From the NCBI GenBank assembly GCA_948566455.1, contig CAOYQO010000031.1, positions 1 through 28,851 of the forward strand: 28,851 nt of DNA, read 5' to 3'. The stretch comes from an uncultured Phocaeicola sp. (GTDB lineage: Bacteria > Bacteroidota > Bacteroidia > Bacteroidales > Bacteroidaceae). Positions within the stretch are counted from its first letter, which is position 1, and every line of letters starts with the position of its first letter. The position numbers and the translations under genes are program-made. Shown one piece after another: positions 1-6,046 of the stretch. Under the pieces are notes generated by a model. The model ran no database searches, had not been told where the DNA came from, and saw only the letters and a program-made list of their open reading frames with translations.

Positions 1-2
1 GG

Positions 3-19
3 TATAACTTTTAGTTATA
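3..19. repeat. Short perfect inverted repeat at the left edge
   Basis: TATAACT, a three-base TTT spacer, then AGTTATA: a perfect 7-bp inverted repeat about 65 bp before the first ORF. It could be an operator half-site pair or the end of a hairpin. Nothing to its left is visible, so its role is open. Confidence 0.4.
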
Positions 20-84
20 ATAAACAATGCAGTGTAGCTTTAGTAATTACTGCCTTATTTAATAGGTTAAATATCAGAATTATT

Positions 85-339
85 ATGTTTGGAATATCAT
101 TAATCAGCACAAAGAAACTCAATCATCTTGCATCAGAATGCAGCAAACTGGCTATTGCCAATGTTGAACTTTCAAAACAAAATGCGACACAATCCAAAAC
201 TATTATGGAACTTACTGGAGAAGTCCGGGTGCTAAACTCTAAAATCCTTCTGAATGAAAGTATCAATGATGATCTGCAAAAGAAGCTTAACCGGAAATAT
301 CCTCGAAAGCCTTATAATAAAAAATTGTATCGAAAGTAG
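85..339 (+). CDS. Small coiled-coil protein of unknown function
   Basis: An 84-residue ORF starting at ATG and ending TAG just before a gene-free stretch. I do not recognise the family. The first two thirds are a regular heptad-like run rich in Leu, Ile, Ser, Asn and Lys, consistent with one long amphipathic helix or coiled coil. The last 20 residues are strongly basic (KKLNRKYPRKPYNKKLYRK), which would suit nucleic-acid or capsid-surface contact. There is no signal peptide or membrane segment. It is convergent with the portal/terminase operon, and two hairpins separate them. It may be the last gene of a module lying left of the window. It is likely a real gene because it has an intact, lysine-rich reading frame, but it could be spurious. 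Confidence 0.5.
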   Translation: MFGISLISTKKLNHLASECSKLAIANVELSKQNATQSKTIMELTGEVRVLNSKILLNESINDDLQKKLNRKYPRKPYNKKLYRK

Positions 340-360
340 TGTCATATTCAATTCATTCAT

Positions 361-395
361 TACATTTGCAATGTAGAAGTTGACTTGTTATAACA
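361..395. repeat. Two short palindromes in the convergent intergenic stretch
   Basis: TACATT-TGC-AATGTA (361-375) and the uninterrupted palindrome TGTTATAACA (386-395) lie in the AT-rich gap between the coiled-coil ORF and the terminators. Both are seen directly. They could be protein-binding sites, but no promoter is visible next to them. Confidence 0.3.
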
Positions 396-427
396 CAAGC
401 TTATCAACCAAGTTGTTGAAAAAAAGT

Positions 428-467
428 AAAGCCTCTGTCTATTTTATGTAGGCAGAGGCGGCTTTTT
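428..467. terminator. Bidirectional intrinsic terminator
   Basis: Hairpin with arms GCCTCTG (431-437) and CAGAGGC (453-459), followed on the plus strand by GGCTTTTT. On the minus strand it is followed by a T-run (AAAAAAAG at 420-427 read on the other strand). It sits between a plus-strand ORF ending at 339 and a minus-strand operon ending at 540, so it can end both transcripts. Confidence 0.75.
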
Positions 468-490
468 CCAATGTATAATTACATTGGATT

Positions 491-529
491 CGGAGCGCGG
501 AGTACGGGATTGCTTTCGCGCTCCGCGTT
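491..529. terminator. GC-rich hairpin with T-tract beside the portal stop codon
   Basis: Perfect 9-bp arms CGGAGCGCG (491-499) and CGCGCTCCG (517-525), followed by CGTTTT on the plus strand. It lies 11-49 bases past the portal stop in the minus direction. The T-tract favours plus-strand termination; for the minus transcript it may act mainly as a 3'-end stabilising stem before the next terminator at 428-467. Confidence 0.55.
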
Positions 530-539
530 TTGGTACAGA

Positions 540-2036
540 TCATTTTGCATTACCCTCTTTACTTTCATTTTTCTTGATTTTCAGTTGATATAGCAAGTCA
601 GCTTGTTGCTGTTCCTTATATTCACGCATGATACGATCCCATTCATTGTTTTTCCCATAACCGGATTCTTCCGAGCCGGTTTCTTTTGATAAAATACCGG
701 CACCGACTAATTGTACCAAGTTCGATACCAATTCGGCTGCATTTTGGTGGACGTATGGAACTGCCCACGAAAAAATTTTCAAATTGAGGAATTTGGTAAG
801 TTGGCCTTTTTCTGTTCCATATCCGTGCAGGAACAGCCGTTTCATTTTGTCTATTGATTCGTCAAATTCCTTGCAGTCAATCATGGCTTTTTCCAAAGAT
901 GGTGAATAGATCAGCTTGATAGCAACACCCGGCAAATCTCCTGACTTTACTTCGGGAGGCATGACAACAAAACTCCCCATAAAAATCATTTTAAGTAATG
1001 TATTAATTTGAAGTTCAAATGATTGTGATGCTTCGGGACGATTCATAAAGCCTGCATCATCATCCTTCCCCATAGTGATAGCTTTTACCGCACCATACAT
1101 ATCTCCCTGAATCTCAACATCTTCACCTTTAAGTAACATGATCGGAAATGCGTATGCCATATTGTTTTGACACAAATGGGAAATAGCCAGTTCGTACTTG
1201 TCGATATTATCTTGTGAAAAGCTCCAGCAGGCACCGTGTTTGTCCCGATAATATACAACCGGACATTCGGCAAATCCATGATCGTGTTCTTCCACTAATG
1301 TATATCCTTCAATACCGAAATACTGTTTCAATTTGTTTATTGCTCCGACTATTCCCCTTTTATCCTGACGGTAACGGTACATTTTTTTATTGTCCCACAC
1401 TTCTACCCAAGAAATGAGTTCCTTTCCCTCTTCGTCATAGTCACTGTATCGTCGGGCAAACAGTGTCATTTGACCGGTTATGGAGTCGTAGTGAGGATAA
1501 AGAGTGTCACCATCAAAATAGGAAAGATTCTTGGTGAATACCTTACCTTCATTCATATAGAATACGATTGCTGCATCTCCCGTTATTTTTACACTTTTGG
1601 CATATTCGTAAAATGCAATCTCCATATTCTTATCCAGCCATCCTTTTTGAAATTCGAGAAATATTTCCCGTGAACTTTCATCGACTTTGGTATCGGTCAG
1701 CTCATGATGAATGTCATTGCCACATAGATGTACAAGCTGTTGAATGGTGATTATCATCTGAAAGGGAAAAGAGGCACGGAACACTTTTTCTCGGAAGAAC
1801 CGTTTCTTCTCTTCGTCATATTTCAGTCTATCCGGGTAAAACAATTCCGAATTGATCTTGTGCCCTGAAGGATAAAATTCACGGATAAAATCAGCCTGCG
1901 AAATGAGCTGCCATGTCAGCCTATCACTATTGTTTGTGAACGATGCGTTTCTTAAATCGCTCGTAATCCTGCCTTGCAAGTAACCTTCGGGAGTAACCCT
2001 TGCAAAAGGCTTTTTTGTAAGAATCTCTGCTATCAT
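540..2036 (-). CDS. Phage portal protein, SPP1-type
   Basis: A 498-residue protein at the position and of the size expected for a portal directly after a large terminase. The portal forms the dodecameric ring at the capsid vertex through which DNA is packaged and to which the neck attaches. Sequence signs of the SPP1-like family are the central alternating beta/alpha region with FYMNEGKVF and FARRYSDYDEEG and EVWDNKKMYRY strands near residues 160-225, followed by an EHDHGFAECPVVYY segment and a long helical stem/crown region. The C-terminus is charged and likely disordered (KIKKNESKEGNAK). Its ATG overlaps the terminase TGA by four bases (ATGA), so translation is coupled. It is transcribed away from the capsid genes, which is unusual because terminase, portal and head genes normally run together. 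Confidence 0.85.
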   Translation of the reverse strand: MIAEILTKKPFARVTPEGYLQGRITSDLRNASFTNNSDRLTWQLISQADFIREFYPSGHKINSELFYPDRLKYDEEKKRFFREKVFRASFPFQMIITIQQLVHLCGNDIHHELTDTKVDESSREIFLEFQKGWLDKNMEIAFYEYAKSVKITGDAAIVFYMNEGKVFTKNLSYFDGDTLYPHYDSITGQMTLFARRYSDYDEEGKELISWVEVWDNKKMYRYRQDKRGIVGAINKLKQYFGIEGYTLVEEHDHGFAECPVVYYRDKHGACWSFSQDNIDKYELAISHLCQNNMAYAFPIMLLKGEDVEIQGDMYGAVKAITMGKDDDAGFMNRPEASQSFELQINTLLKMIFMGSFVVMPPEVKSGDLPGVAIKLIYSPSLEKAMIDCKEFDESIDKMKRLFLHGYGTEKGQLTKFLNLKIFSWAVPYVHQNAAELVSNLVQLVGAGILSKETGSEESGYGKNNEWDRIMREYKEQQQADLLYQLKIKKNESKEGNAK

Positions 2037-3637
2037 ATTAATCCTAAACCTTTTATGTGTTTGCGTTTATGTTTAATTTCAAAAATCATTCGCATAAGCA
2101 ATGCTTCTATGAAGTCGGGAGAATGGCCTACTAATTTTTTCATTATGATCTTCTTGATAATAGTCCAGCCCTTCTCTTCACTGTCTTCATCCTTTCGTAT
2201 CGCTTTCCTTTCCTTGTCGAGAATCTGTCTAAGGGGAACTTTCTCAAACCCTTTGCCGGAGAACTTGCGTTCAAGAAGAGTCGGTTCAATGGAAATCTCC
2301 CGGTTGATAATTTTTTGTGCGAACAGATATGCCGCTTGTGATTTTAAATTCGCATAGATGTATTTGAATTTCTCCTCCACGGCTTCTTTGTTGTTGAATG
2401 GGATTGCATTCGGGAAAAAACCTTTGAATATTTGTCCGAGTCCGTTAAGGTCATAGGTGAAGCATTCTTCTCTTACATGCCATTCTTCCAGCATCGCTTT
2501 TACGGTATCGACTGTTTTCTTGCTGTCAAGTTTGCAAACAAATATGTCTCTTATATGCCATCCTTCCCACAGCCACATGACAAGACTGTCGCCACCCTCA
2601 AATGCCGCGTCACACGATACCCGGCGTATTCCATCACCTATCTGCATGGAATTGCGGTATAAAGCTTCCATGTGAGTCAGCTTTATTATATCATCTCCGG
2701 CAGCTTTGTATTTCCAGTTACCGTCAAGATCACGTGCGCGTTGTTCGTCTGACTGGTTGACAAGGTTTGCCAAATAGGTCGGATCGGAAGACATCAGCTT
2801 TACATTATCGGAAAGTTTTGCTTCAATAAAAGTAACCGACTTGATAAACAGTTCTTGTGGTGTGCCATATTGCTCATACTCCGGCTTCCAGTAGGCGTGT
2901 ATAATGTCCTTGCATTGCTCATATACTTCCTCACGGGTATCTCCCCAATATATACCTGAAACATTGTCCCCATCCATAAAACAATACCGGACTCTGCCAT
3001 CACGTTCCGGGATTGGAAGACCGTCTTCTCCGATCCACCAGTCAATGAATTTTGCAACCCAGCTGTCAGGATCAGGGTTACATGTTCCGATAAAGCGGTT
3101 ACGGATATGAAAGGCGTTACGGTTACAAGTGATAAGGTATTTGAATTTAAGATATTCCATGTGGGTTATTTCATCCACACCTATATATGCGAACTGTTTA
3201 CCTTGAAAACGCTTTTTGAAATCGTCAAGTGTGTCAGCATGATAGCTGAATTTTAAAAATCCACCTTTATAGAAATTCCAACGCATGTCGTTTTTGGACT
3301 TGTTGTATTCCCCAAAATCATCATATAAGGTGGATGATGTTTCTACCATATCAGAGAGATCGTCTATCTCATGCCGGAGAAGAACAGAACGGAAGTTTTT
3401 ATTTTTTATATCTTTCAATGTTTCCATAAGAAGAGTAAAAGTTTTACTTCCCCCACGGCATCCCCCACAGATGGTAATATCAGCCGGGGTGGAGAGCATG
3501 TTTTCCTGCCCTCCACCTTGTGCGATTATCTTATTCGGATTAGGAATTTTCCTATCCGCGTCCCTTAACATTTGGATATATTCATAATCAAGCACCAAAC
3601 TGGCATTAACCGTTTTTATTCCACTATATTTCTCCAT
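2033..3637 (-). CDS. terL: Terminase large subunit (packaging ATPase and nuclease)
   Basis: The motor protein that pumps DNA into the prohead and cuts it. Counting from the chosen start (MEKYSG, 534 residues), the ATPase has a Walker A-like GGCRGGSKT at 58-66, Walker B FAYIGVDE with catalytic Glu156, and a coupling motif GTCNPDP at 184-190. The C-terminal RNase H-like nuclease shows three spaced acidic sites: D343 in SCDAAFEGGD, D396 in YDLNGLG, and D508 in HSPDFIEALLM. A start 10 codons further upstream (to 3667) is open, but MEKYSG fits better as the natural start. The P-loop is deviant, with Ser where a Gly usually precedes Lys-Thr. No small terminase gene is visible upstream; transcription starts in the divergent region at 3700-3760. 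Confidence 0.93.
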   Translation of the reverse strand: MEKYSGIKTVNASLVLDYEYIQMLRDADRKIPNPNKIIAQGGGQENMLSTPADITICGGCRGGSKTFTLLMETLKDIKNKNFRSVLLRHEIDDLSDMVETSSTLYDDFGEYNKSKNDMRWNFYKGGFLKFSYHADTLDDFKKRFQGKQFAYIGVDEITHMEYLKFKYLITCNRNAFHIRNRFIGTCNPDPDSWVAKFIDWWIGEDGLPIPERDGRVRYCFMDGDNVSGIYWGDTREEVYEQCKDIIHAYWKPEYEQYGTPQELFIKSVTFIEAKLSDNVKLMSSDPTYLANLVNQSDEQRARDLDGNWKYKAAGDDIIKLTHMEALYRNSMQIGDGIRRVSCDAAFEGGDSLVMWLWEGWHIRDIFVCKLDSKKTVDTVKAMLEEWHVREECFTYDLNGLGQIFKGFFPNAIPFNNKEAVEEKFKYIYANLKSQAAYLFAQKIINREISIEPTLLERKFSGKGFEKVPLRQILDKERKAIRKDEDSEEKGWTIIKKIIMKKLVGHSPDFIEALLMRMIFEIKHKRKHIKGLGLI

Positions 3638-3708
3638 AAAAAGAAAACCGATCCTCACATTACACATGTGGAGACCGGCCTATAAGCTCTGATTCTAATA
3701 TTGCAGTA

Positions 3709-3716
3709 CAAAAATA
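3709..3716 (-). promoter_or_regulatory. Candidate -7 box for the terminase/portal operon
   Basis: Reads TATTTTTG on the minus strand, matching the Bacteroidales -7 consensus TAnnTTTG. No TTTG lies at the -33 spacing; instead one arm of the 26-bp palindrome (3731-3756) is there, which would fit a promoter that depends on a regulator. This would give a leader of about 65 bases before the terminase start. Confidence 0.5.
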
Positions 3717-3730
3717 CGCATAAAGAGTAT

Positions 3731-3756
3731 TATTTTCTACATTTTAATAGAAAATA
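3731..3756. promoter_or_regulatory. 26-bp palindromic operator, copy 1 (divergent late control region)
   Basis: TATTTTCTA, eight bases, TAGAAAATA; the complementarity extends two bases further on each side here (ATTATTTTCTA/TAGAAAATAAT). It lies between the leftward terminase promoter and the rightward promoter at 3770-3800. The same arms with the same 8-base spacer recur at 20810-20835 beside another structural-gene promoter. I infer a binding site for a dimeric phage regulator. Confidence 0.65.
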
Positions 3757-3769
3757 ATATCAAAAATGT

Positions 3770-3800
3770 TTTGAGAAAAGAAATCCAGTACATATATTTG
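3770..3800 (+). promoter_or_regulatory. Bacteroidales-type promoter for the Com-like gene and tRNA array
   Basis: TTTG (3770-3773), 19 bases, TATATTTG (3793-3800): a full match to the -33/-7 signals used by the Bacteroidales housekeeping sigma factor. The first gene starts 17 bases after the -7 box. No other promoter is visible before the capsid genes, so this one may serve the head and tail operon if transcription passes the terminator at 4880. Confidence 0.8.
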
Positions 3801-3817
3801 CAACGAAAACATGGAGT

Positions 3818-4000
3818 ATGATAAAAATTAGTGCGGATAAAGATGCAGATCAAAGGGAAATATACAACAAGATAGTTTTATGTCCGATATGCGGTCAGAA
3901 ACTAACTGATATAAGCTATGTCAATGGTGTTGTTATATTGAGAGTGAAGTGTCGTAGATGCAAGAACTACATAAATGTGGATATTGTGGGTACAAAGTAG
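3818..4000 (+). CDS. Com-like zinc-ribbon protein
   Basis: A 60-residue protein with CPICGQ (Cys22, Cys25) and CRRCKN (Cys45, Cys48), i.e. a four-cysteine zinc ribbon. The pattern, with a hydrophobic strand leading into [IV]KCxRCK, resembles the Mu-phage Com family, small zinc proteins that bind mRNA and activate translation of a neighbouring gene (mom in Mu). That family link is by pattern only. It is the first gene after a strong promoter and is followed 15 bases later by the tRNA array, not by a recognisable DNA-modification gene, so the target is unknown. An RNA-binding role near an array of structured RNAs is an appealing inference. A generic phage zinc-ribbon protein is the alternative. 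Confidence 0.65.
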   Translation: MIKISADKDADQREIYNKIVLCPICGQKLTDISYVNGVVILRVKCRRCKNYINVDIVGTK

Positions 4001-4015
4001 TTTTCAGGATAATAT

Positions 4016-4088
4016 CGCGGAGTGGAGCAGCTGGTAGCTCGTTGGGATCATAGCCCAAAGGTCATTCGTTCGAGTCGAATCTCCGCAA
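4016..4088 (+). tRNA. Initiator tRNA-fMet (CAT)
   Basis: Folds as a cloverleaf with acceptor arms CGCGGAG/CTCCGCA and a C1:A72 mismatch, and an anticodon stem TTGGG/CCCAA with three consecutive G:C pairs around loop ATCATAG (anticodon CAT). The unpaired position 1-72 and the GGG/CCC stem are the established marks of bacterial initiator tRNA. CCA is not encoded. Confidence 0.93.
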
Positions 4089-4153
4089 CAATAGTTGGAG
4101 TTGCCGCATTGTTTCTCCCTTCGATGTGGCGTATGGGGATAAAGGGAGAATAT
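4089..4153 (+). ncRNA. Structured spacer between tRNA-fMet and tRNA-Phe
   Basis: 65 bases, about a tRNA in length, where most spacers in this array are 5-7. Arms TTCTCCCTT (4113-4121) and AAGGGAGAA (4142-4150) pair perfectly over 9 bp. GCCGCA (4103-4108) can pair with TGTGGC (4125-4130) in the loop, giving the interleaved order of an H-type pseudoknot. It may be a decayed tRNA or a separate small RNA. Confidence 0.4.
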
Positions 4154-4226
4154 GGAAAGATGGCAGACGTGGTGTATGCGCCGGACTGAAAATCCGGTTA
4201 AGGTGATTCGATTTCATCTCTTTCCA
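4154..4226 (+). tRNA. tRNA-Phe (GAA)
   Basis: Acceptor GGAAAGA/TCTTTCC, anticodon stem CCGGA/TCCGG around CTGAAAA (anticodon GAA), T-loop TTCGATT, discriminator A. CCA is not encoded. Confidence 0.93.
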
Positions 4227-4230
4227 CAAA

Positions 4231-4300
4231 ACCTATACGGTGTGGTTCAATTCCCACAGGTACGCTGAAATGGGGTATCGCAGGTTAGGTGAGTATAGGT
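4231..4300 (+). ncRNA. tRNA-sized structured spacer with T-arm-like hairpin
   Basis: A 70-base element closed by perfect 8-bp arms ACCTATAC (4231-4238) and GTATAGGT (4293-4300), like an acceptor stem. Inside is a T-arm-like hairpin TGTGG-TTCAATTC-CCACA, but it directly follows the 5' arm, where a D-arm should be, and the loop is one base too long. A second stem GGTAC/GTATC follows. No anticodon arm can be drawn, so it is not a standard tRNA. Confidence 0.4.
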
Positions 4301-4305
4301 ATATT

Positions 4306-4378
4306 GTCCGGTTAGCTCAATTGGTAGAGCAATACACTGTTAATGTAAAGGCCGGTAGTTCGATTCTATCACCGGGCG
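4306..4378 (+). tRNA. tRNA-Asn (GTT)
   Basis: Acceptor GTCCGGT/ACCGGGC, D-stem GCTC/GAGC, anticodon loop CTGTTAA (GTT), T-loop TTCGATT, discriminator G as is usual for Asn. Confidence 0.93.
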
Positions 4379-4385
4379 CAATGAA

Positions 4386-4458
4386 GCGGAGATAGTTCAG
4401 TTGGAAGAACGTCAGATTCCAAACCTGATTGTCGGGGGTTCGAGTCCTTCTCTTCGCG
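4386..4458 (+). tRNA. tRNA-Trp (CCA)
   Basis: Acceptor GCGGAGA/TCTTCGC, D-stem GTTC/GAAC, anticodon stem TCAGA/CCTGA around TTCCAAA (CCA), T-loop TTCGAGT, discriminator G. Confidence 0.92.
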
Positions 4459-4463
4459 CATAT

Positions 4464-4534
4464 TGAGATATGGTGTAATGGCAACACAGCAGATTTTGGT
4501 TCTGCTATTCAAGGTTCAAATCCTTGTATCTCAA
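4464..4534 (+). tRNA. tRNA-Gln (TTG)
   Basis: Acceptor TGAGATA/TATCTCA, anticodon stem GCAGA/TCTGC around TTTTGGT (TTG), T-loop TTCAAAT, discriminator A. Five bases separate it from tRNA-Trp. Confidence 0.92.
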
Positions 4535-4539
4535 CAAAT

Positions 4540-4611
4540 GGCGTATTCGACTAACGGTTAGGTCGTCACCTTTTCACAGTGGAAACCAGAGTTCGATTCT
4601 CTGATACGCTA
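4540..4611 (+). tRNA. tRNA-Glu (TTC)
   Basis: Acceptor GGCGTAT/ATACGCT (with a G:T first pair), D-stem GAC/GTC, anticodon stem TCACC/AGTGG with one C:A mismatch next to loop TTTTCAC (TTC), T-loop TTCGATT. The weakened anticodon stem is slightly unusual. Confidence 0.88.
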
Positions 4612-4684
4612 CACAGAATGAATAACGTCCGAAATACAAGGGAAATGCGGTGGTTTCACCGAGACATCTTGTAGGTCGCATATT
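4612..4684 (+). ncRNA. Structured spacer between tRNA-Glu and tRNA-Ser
   Basis: 73 bases. ATGC and GCAT enclose two adjacent hairpins, GGTG-GTTT-CACC and GAC-ATCTTGTAG-GTC, a compact three-way junction. Upstream TACAAG can also pair with CTTGTA in the second loop. No tRNA can be drawn. It may be a degenerate tRNA or a distinct RNA. Confidence 0.35.
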
Positions 4685-4769
4685 GGAAGTATGGGTGAGT
4701 GAACGATACCACCTCTTTGCTAAAGAGGCAAGCTGAAAGGCTTCGGAGGTTTGAATCCTTCTGCTTCCG
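4685..4769 (+). tRNA. tRNA-Ser (GCT)
   Basis: Acceptor GGAAGTA/TGCTTCC, anticodon stem CCTCT/AGAGG around TTGCTAA (GCT), a long variable arm as expected for Ser, T-loop TTTGAAT, discriminator G. Confidence 0.92.
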
Positions 4770-4775
4770 CAAAAC

Positions 4776-4857
4776 GGGTAGTTACCGAAGTGGCAAACGG
4801 GATAGACTGTAAATCTATTGGCTTTCGTCTTCATTGGTTCGAGTCCAATACTGCCCA
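4776..4857 (+). tRNA. tRNA-Tyr (GTA)
   Basis: Acceptor GGGTAGT/ACTGCCC, anticodon stem ATAGA/TCTAT around CTGTAAA (GTA), long variable arm as in bacterial Tyr, T-loop TTCGAGT, discriminator A. Last tRNA of the array. Confidence 0.93.
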
Positions 4858-4879
4858 CTATTAAATGGAAAATAAGACC

Positions 4880-4925
4880 AAAGAGTCAGATTGATGCAAA
4901 AAGCATTGTCTGACTCTTTTTTTAT
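4880..4925 (+). terminator. Strong intrinsic terminator after the tRNA array
   Basis: Perfect 11-bp arms AAAGAGTCAGA (4880-4890) and TCTGACTCTTT (4909-4919) with a run of seven T. It sits only 26 bases before the first head gene, and no promoter is visible in between, so head-gene expression needs readthrough or antitermination. Confidence 0.85.
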
Positions 4926-4950
4926 TCAACATAAACACAAAATAAACACG

Positions 4951-5574
4951 ATGGAACAAGAAAAAATCTTATCCACATTAAGCGAGAAACTTGGAGAAAC
5001 CAGTTTTTCACCGCAGACATTACAGAAGTATGTAGAACTTAATCCCGTAGCCGAAGGTTCGGAGCCTGACGAGGCTTATTGGAACAAGGCTGTGAATTTT
5101 CTGAAAGGGATGCAAGGACAGTACAACCATGATGTCGCAACCAGAGTTGAGGACTTTAAGAAAAACTATAAGCCCCAACCGACTCCCCCGACACCTCCAA
5201 CTCCACCGGTACCACCGAAAAACGATGATGAACTGGAGAAGAAACTGAAAGAACTGGAAGCACGTTTAGACGCGGAAGACAGCAAAAAGGTTCAAGCTGA
5301 TTTGTTGAAGAAGGTTACGGCTGCAATGAAGGCCAAACAAGCGAATGATGATTATGTGTTGAGCAAGACCTTACAAGGGGTAACTTTCGATACCAAGAAA
5401 ACTGTGGATGAACTGGTTACTGAATTTCTGCCGAAATATGATGCAGAATATAAGGCGTGCAGGGGTTATGGCACCGCCCCAAGAACTTCTGACGGTTCAG
5501 GTGGAACACAACACAATGCAGCCAGCAGATACTTTGAACGTAAAGGCAAGAAGGAAGGCTGGAAGAAGAATTGA
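4951..5574 (+). CDS. Probable capsid scaffold-like protein
   Basis: 207 residues from ATG 4951. A longer frame opens at 4891, but that start lies inside the terminator hairpin, so the ATG after it was chosen. Layout: a helical N-terminal part (1-70), a Pro/Thr-rich linker at about 74-89 (PTPPTPPTPPVPP), an acidic/lysine coiled coil at about 91-115 (DELEKKLKELEARLDAED), a helical region to about 180, and a basic C-terminus (RYFERKGKKEGWKKN). A charged, coiled-coil protein with a basic tail placed two genes before the capsid protein fits a scaffolding protein, whose basic end usually contacts the coat. I infer the role from position and composition; I do not recognise a named family. Confidence 0.55.
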   Translation: MEQEKILSTLSEKLGETSFSPQTLQKYVELNPVAEGSEPDEAYWNKAVNFLKGMQGQYNHDVATRVEDFKKNYKPQPTPPTPPTPPVPPKNDDELEKKLKELEARLDAEDSKKVQADLLKKVTAAMKAKQANDDYVLSKTLQGVTFDTKKTVDELVTEFLPKYDAEYKACRGYGTAPRTSDGSGGTQHNAASRYFERKGKKEGWKKN

Positions 5575-5601
5575 AATTATTAACTCTAAAACAATAAATG
5601 T

Positions 5602-6009
5602 ATGGGAACAATGGGTAACACGTTTGATGTGAACACCGTGAAATACGGACATGCCCGTAAAGTGTGGCGTGAAATCCGTCACCGTTATCCGGGCGGTGGT
5701 ATGGTGAGCAACATTTCCGATTGGGTTGCGGTTGGCAAGATTCCTGCCGGTACAGCTGTGAAGTTTGATCTTTCAGGTAAGACATTCACCGCTTATACGG
5801 ATGCACAGATCAAGGCGGCTGAATCAGATATTACCACTCTTGGCATTAATGGTTATTTGCAAGAAGATATTCTTGTAGCCAGTGGCAACACAAAGGCCAG
5901 TGGGACAGTAGTCTATGCCGGAGAGATTTATCAGTACATGTTTGACGAAGAAGTGGTCGCTATCCTGCAAAAGATTACTACACTTCCTCAAATTGTATGG
6001 GTGCAGTAA
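5602..6009 (+). CDS. Small head-associated protein (decoration-like)
   Basis: 135 residues between the scaffold-like gene and the major capsid gene. The N-terminus (VKYGHARKVWREIRHRYPGGGMVSN) leads into a Gly/Val/Thr-rich, beta-strand-like body: WVAVGKIPAGTAVKFDLSGKTFTAYT, later GINGYLQEDILVASGNTKASGTVVYAGEIYQY (quoted in parts of the same stretch, residues about 40-120). No transmembrane segment. Small beta-rich proteins at this position are often capsid decoration or stabilising proteins; that is inference. It could alternatively be a head fibre base or minor capsid component. Confidence 0.5.
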   Translation: MGTMGNTFDVNTVKYGHARKVWREIRHRYPGGGMVSNISDWVAVGKIPAGTAVKFDLSGKTFTAYTDAQIKAAESDITTLGINGYLQEDILVASGNTKASGTVVYAGEIYQYMFDEEVVAILQKITTLPQIVWVQ

Positions 6010-6046
6010 AAGAATTTGAAAACAACATTTAAAATACGACAATTGT

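Noticed and set aside
1974..2357. 127-residue ORF on the plus strand
   Set aside because: Antisense shadow across the terminase-portal junction; both real genes there have clear family motifs or context.
4574..4858. 94-residue ORF on the minus strand
   Set aside because: It lies across three tRNA genes and a spacer on the other strand; codons reflect tRNA sequence.
4891..4950. Upstream start for the scaffold-like gene
   Set aside because: The extra 20 codons lie inside the terminator hairpin and T-run; ATG 4951 is the natural start.
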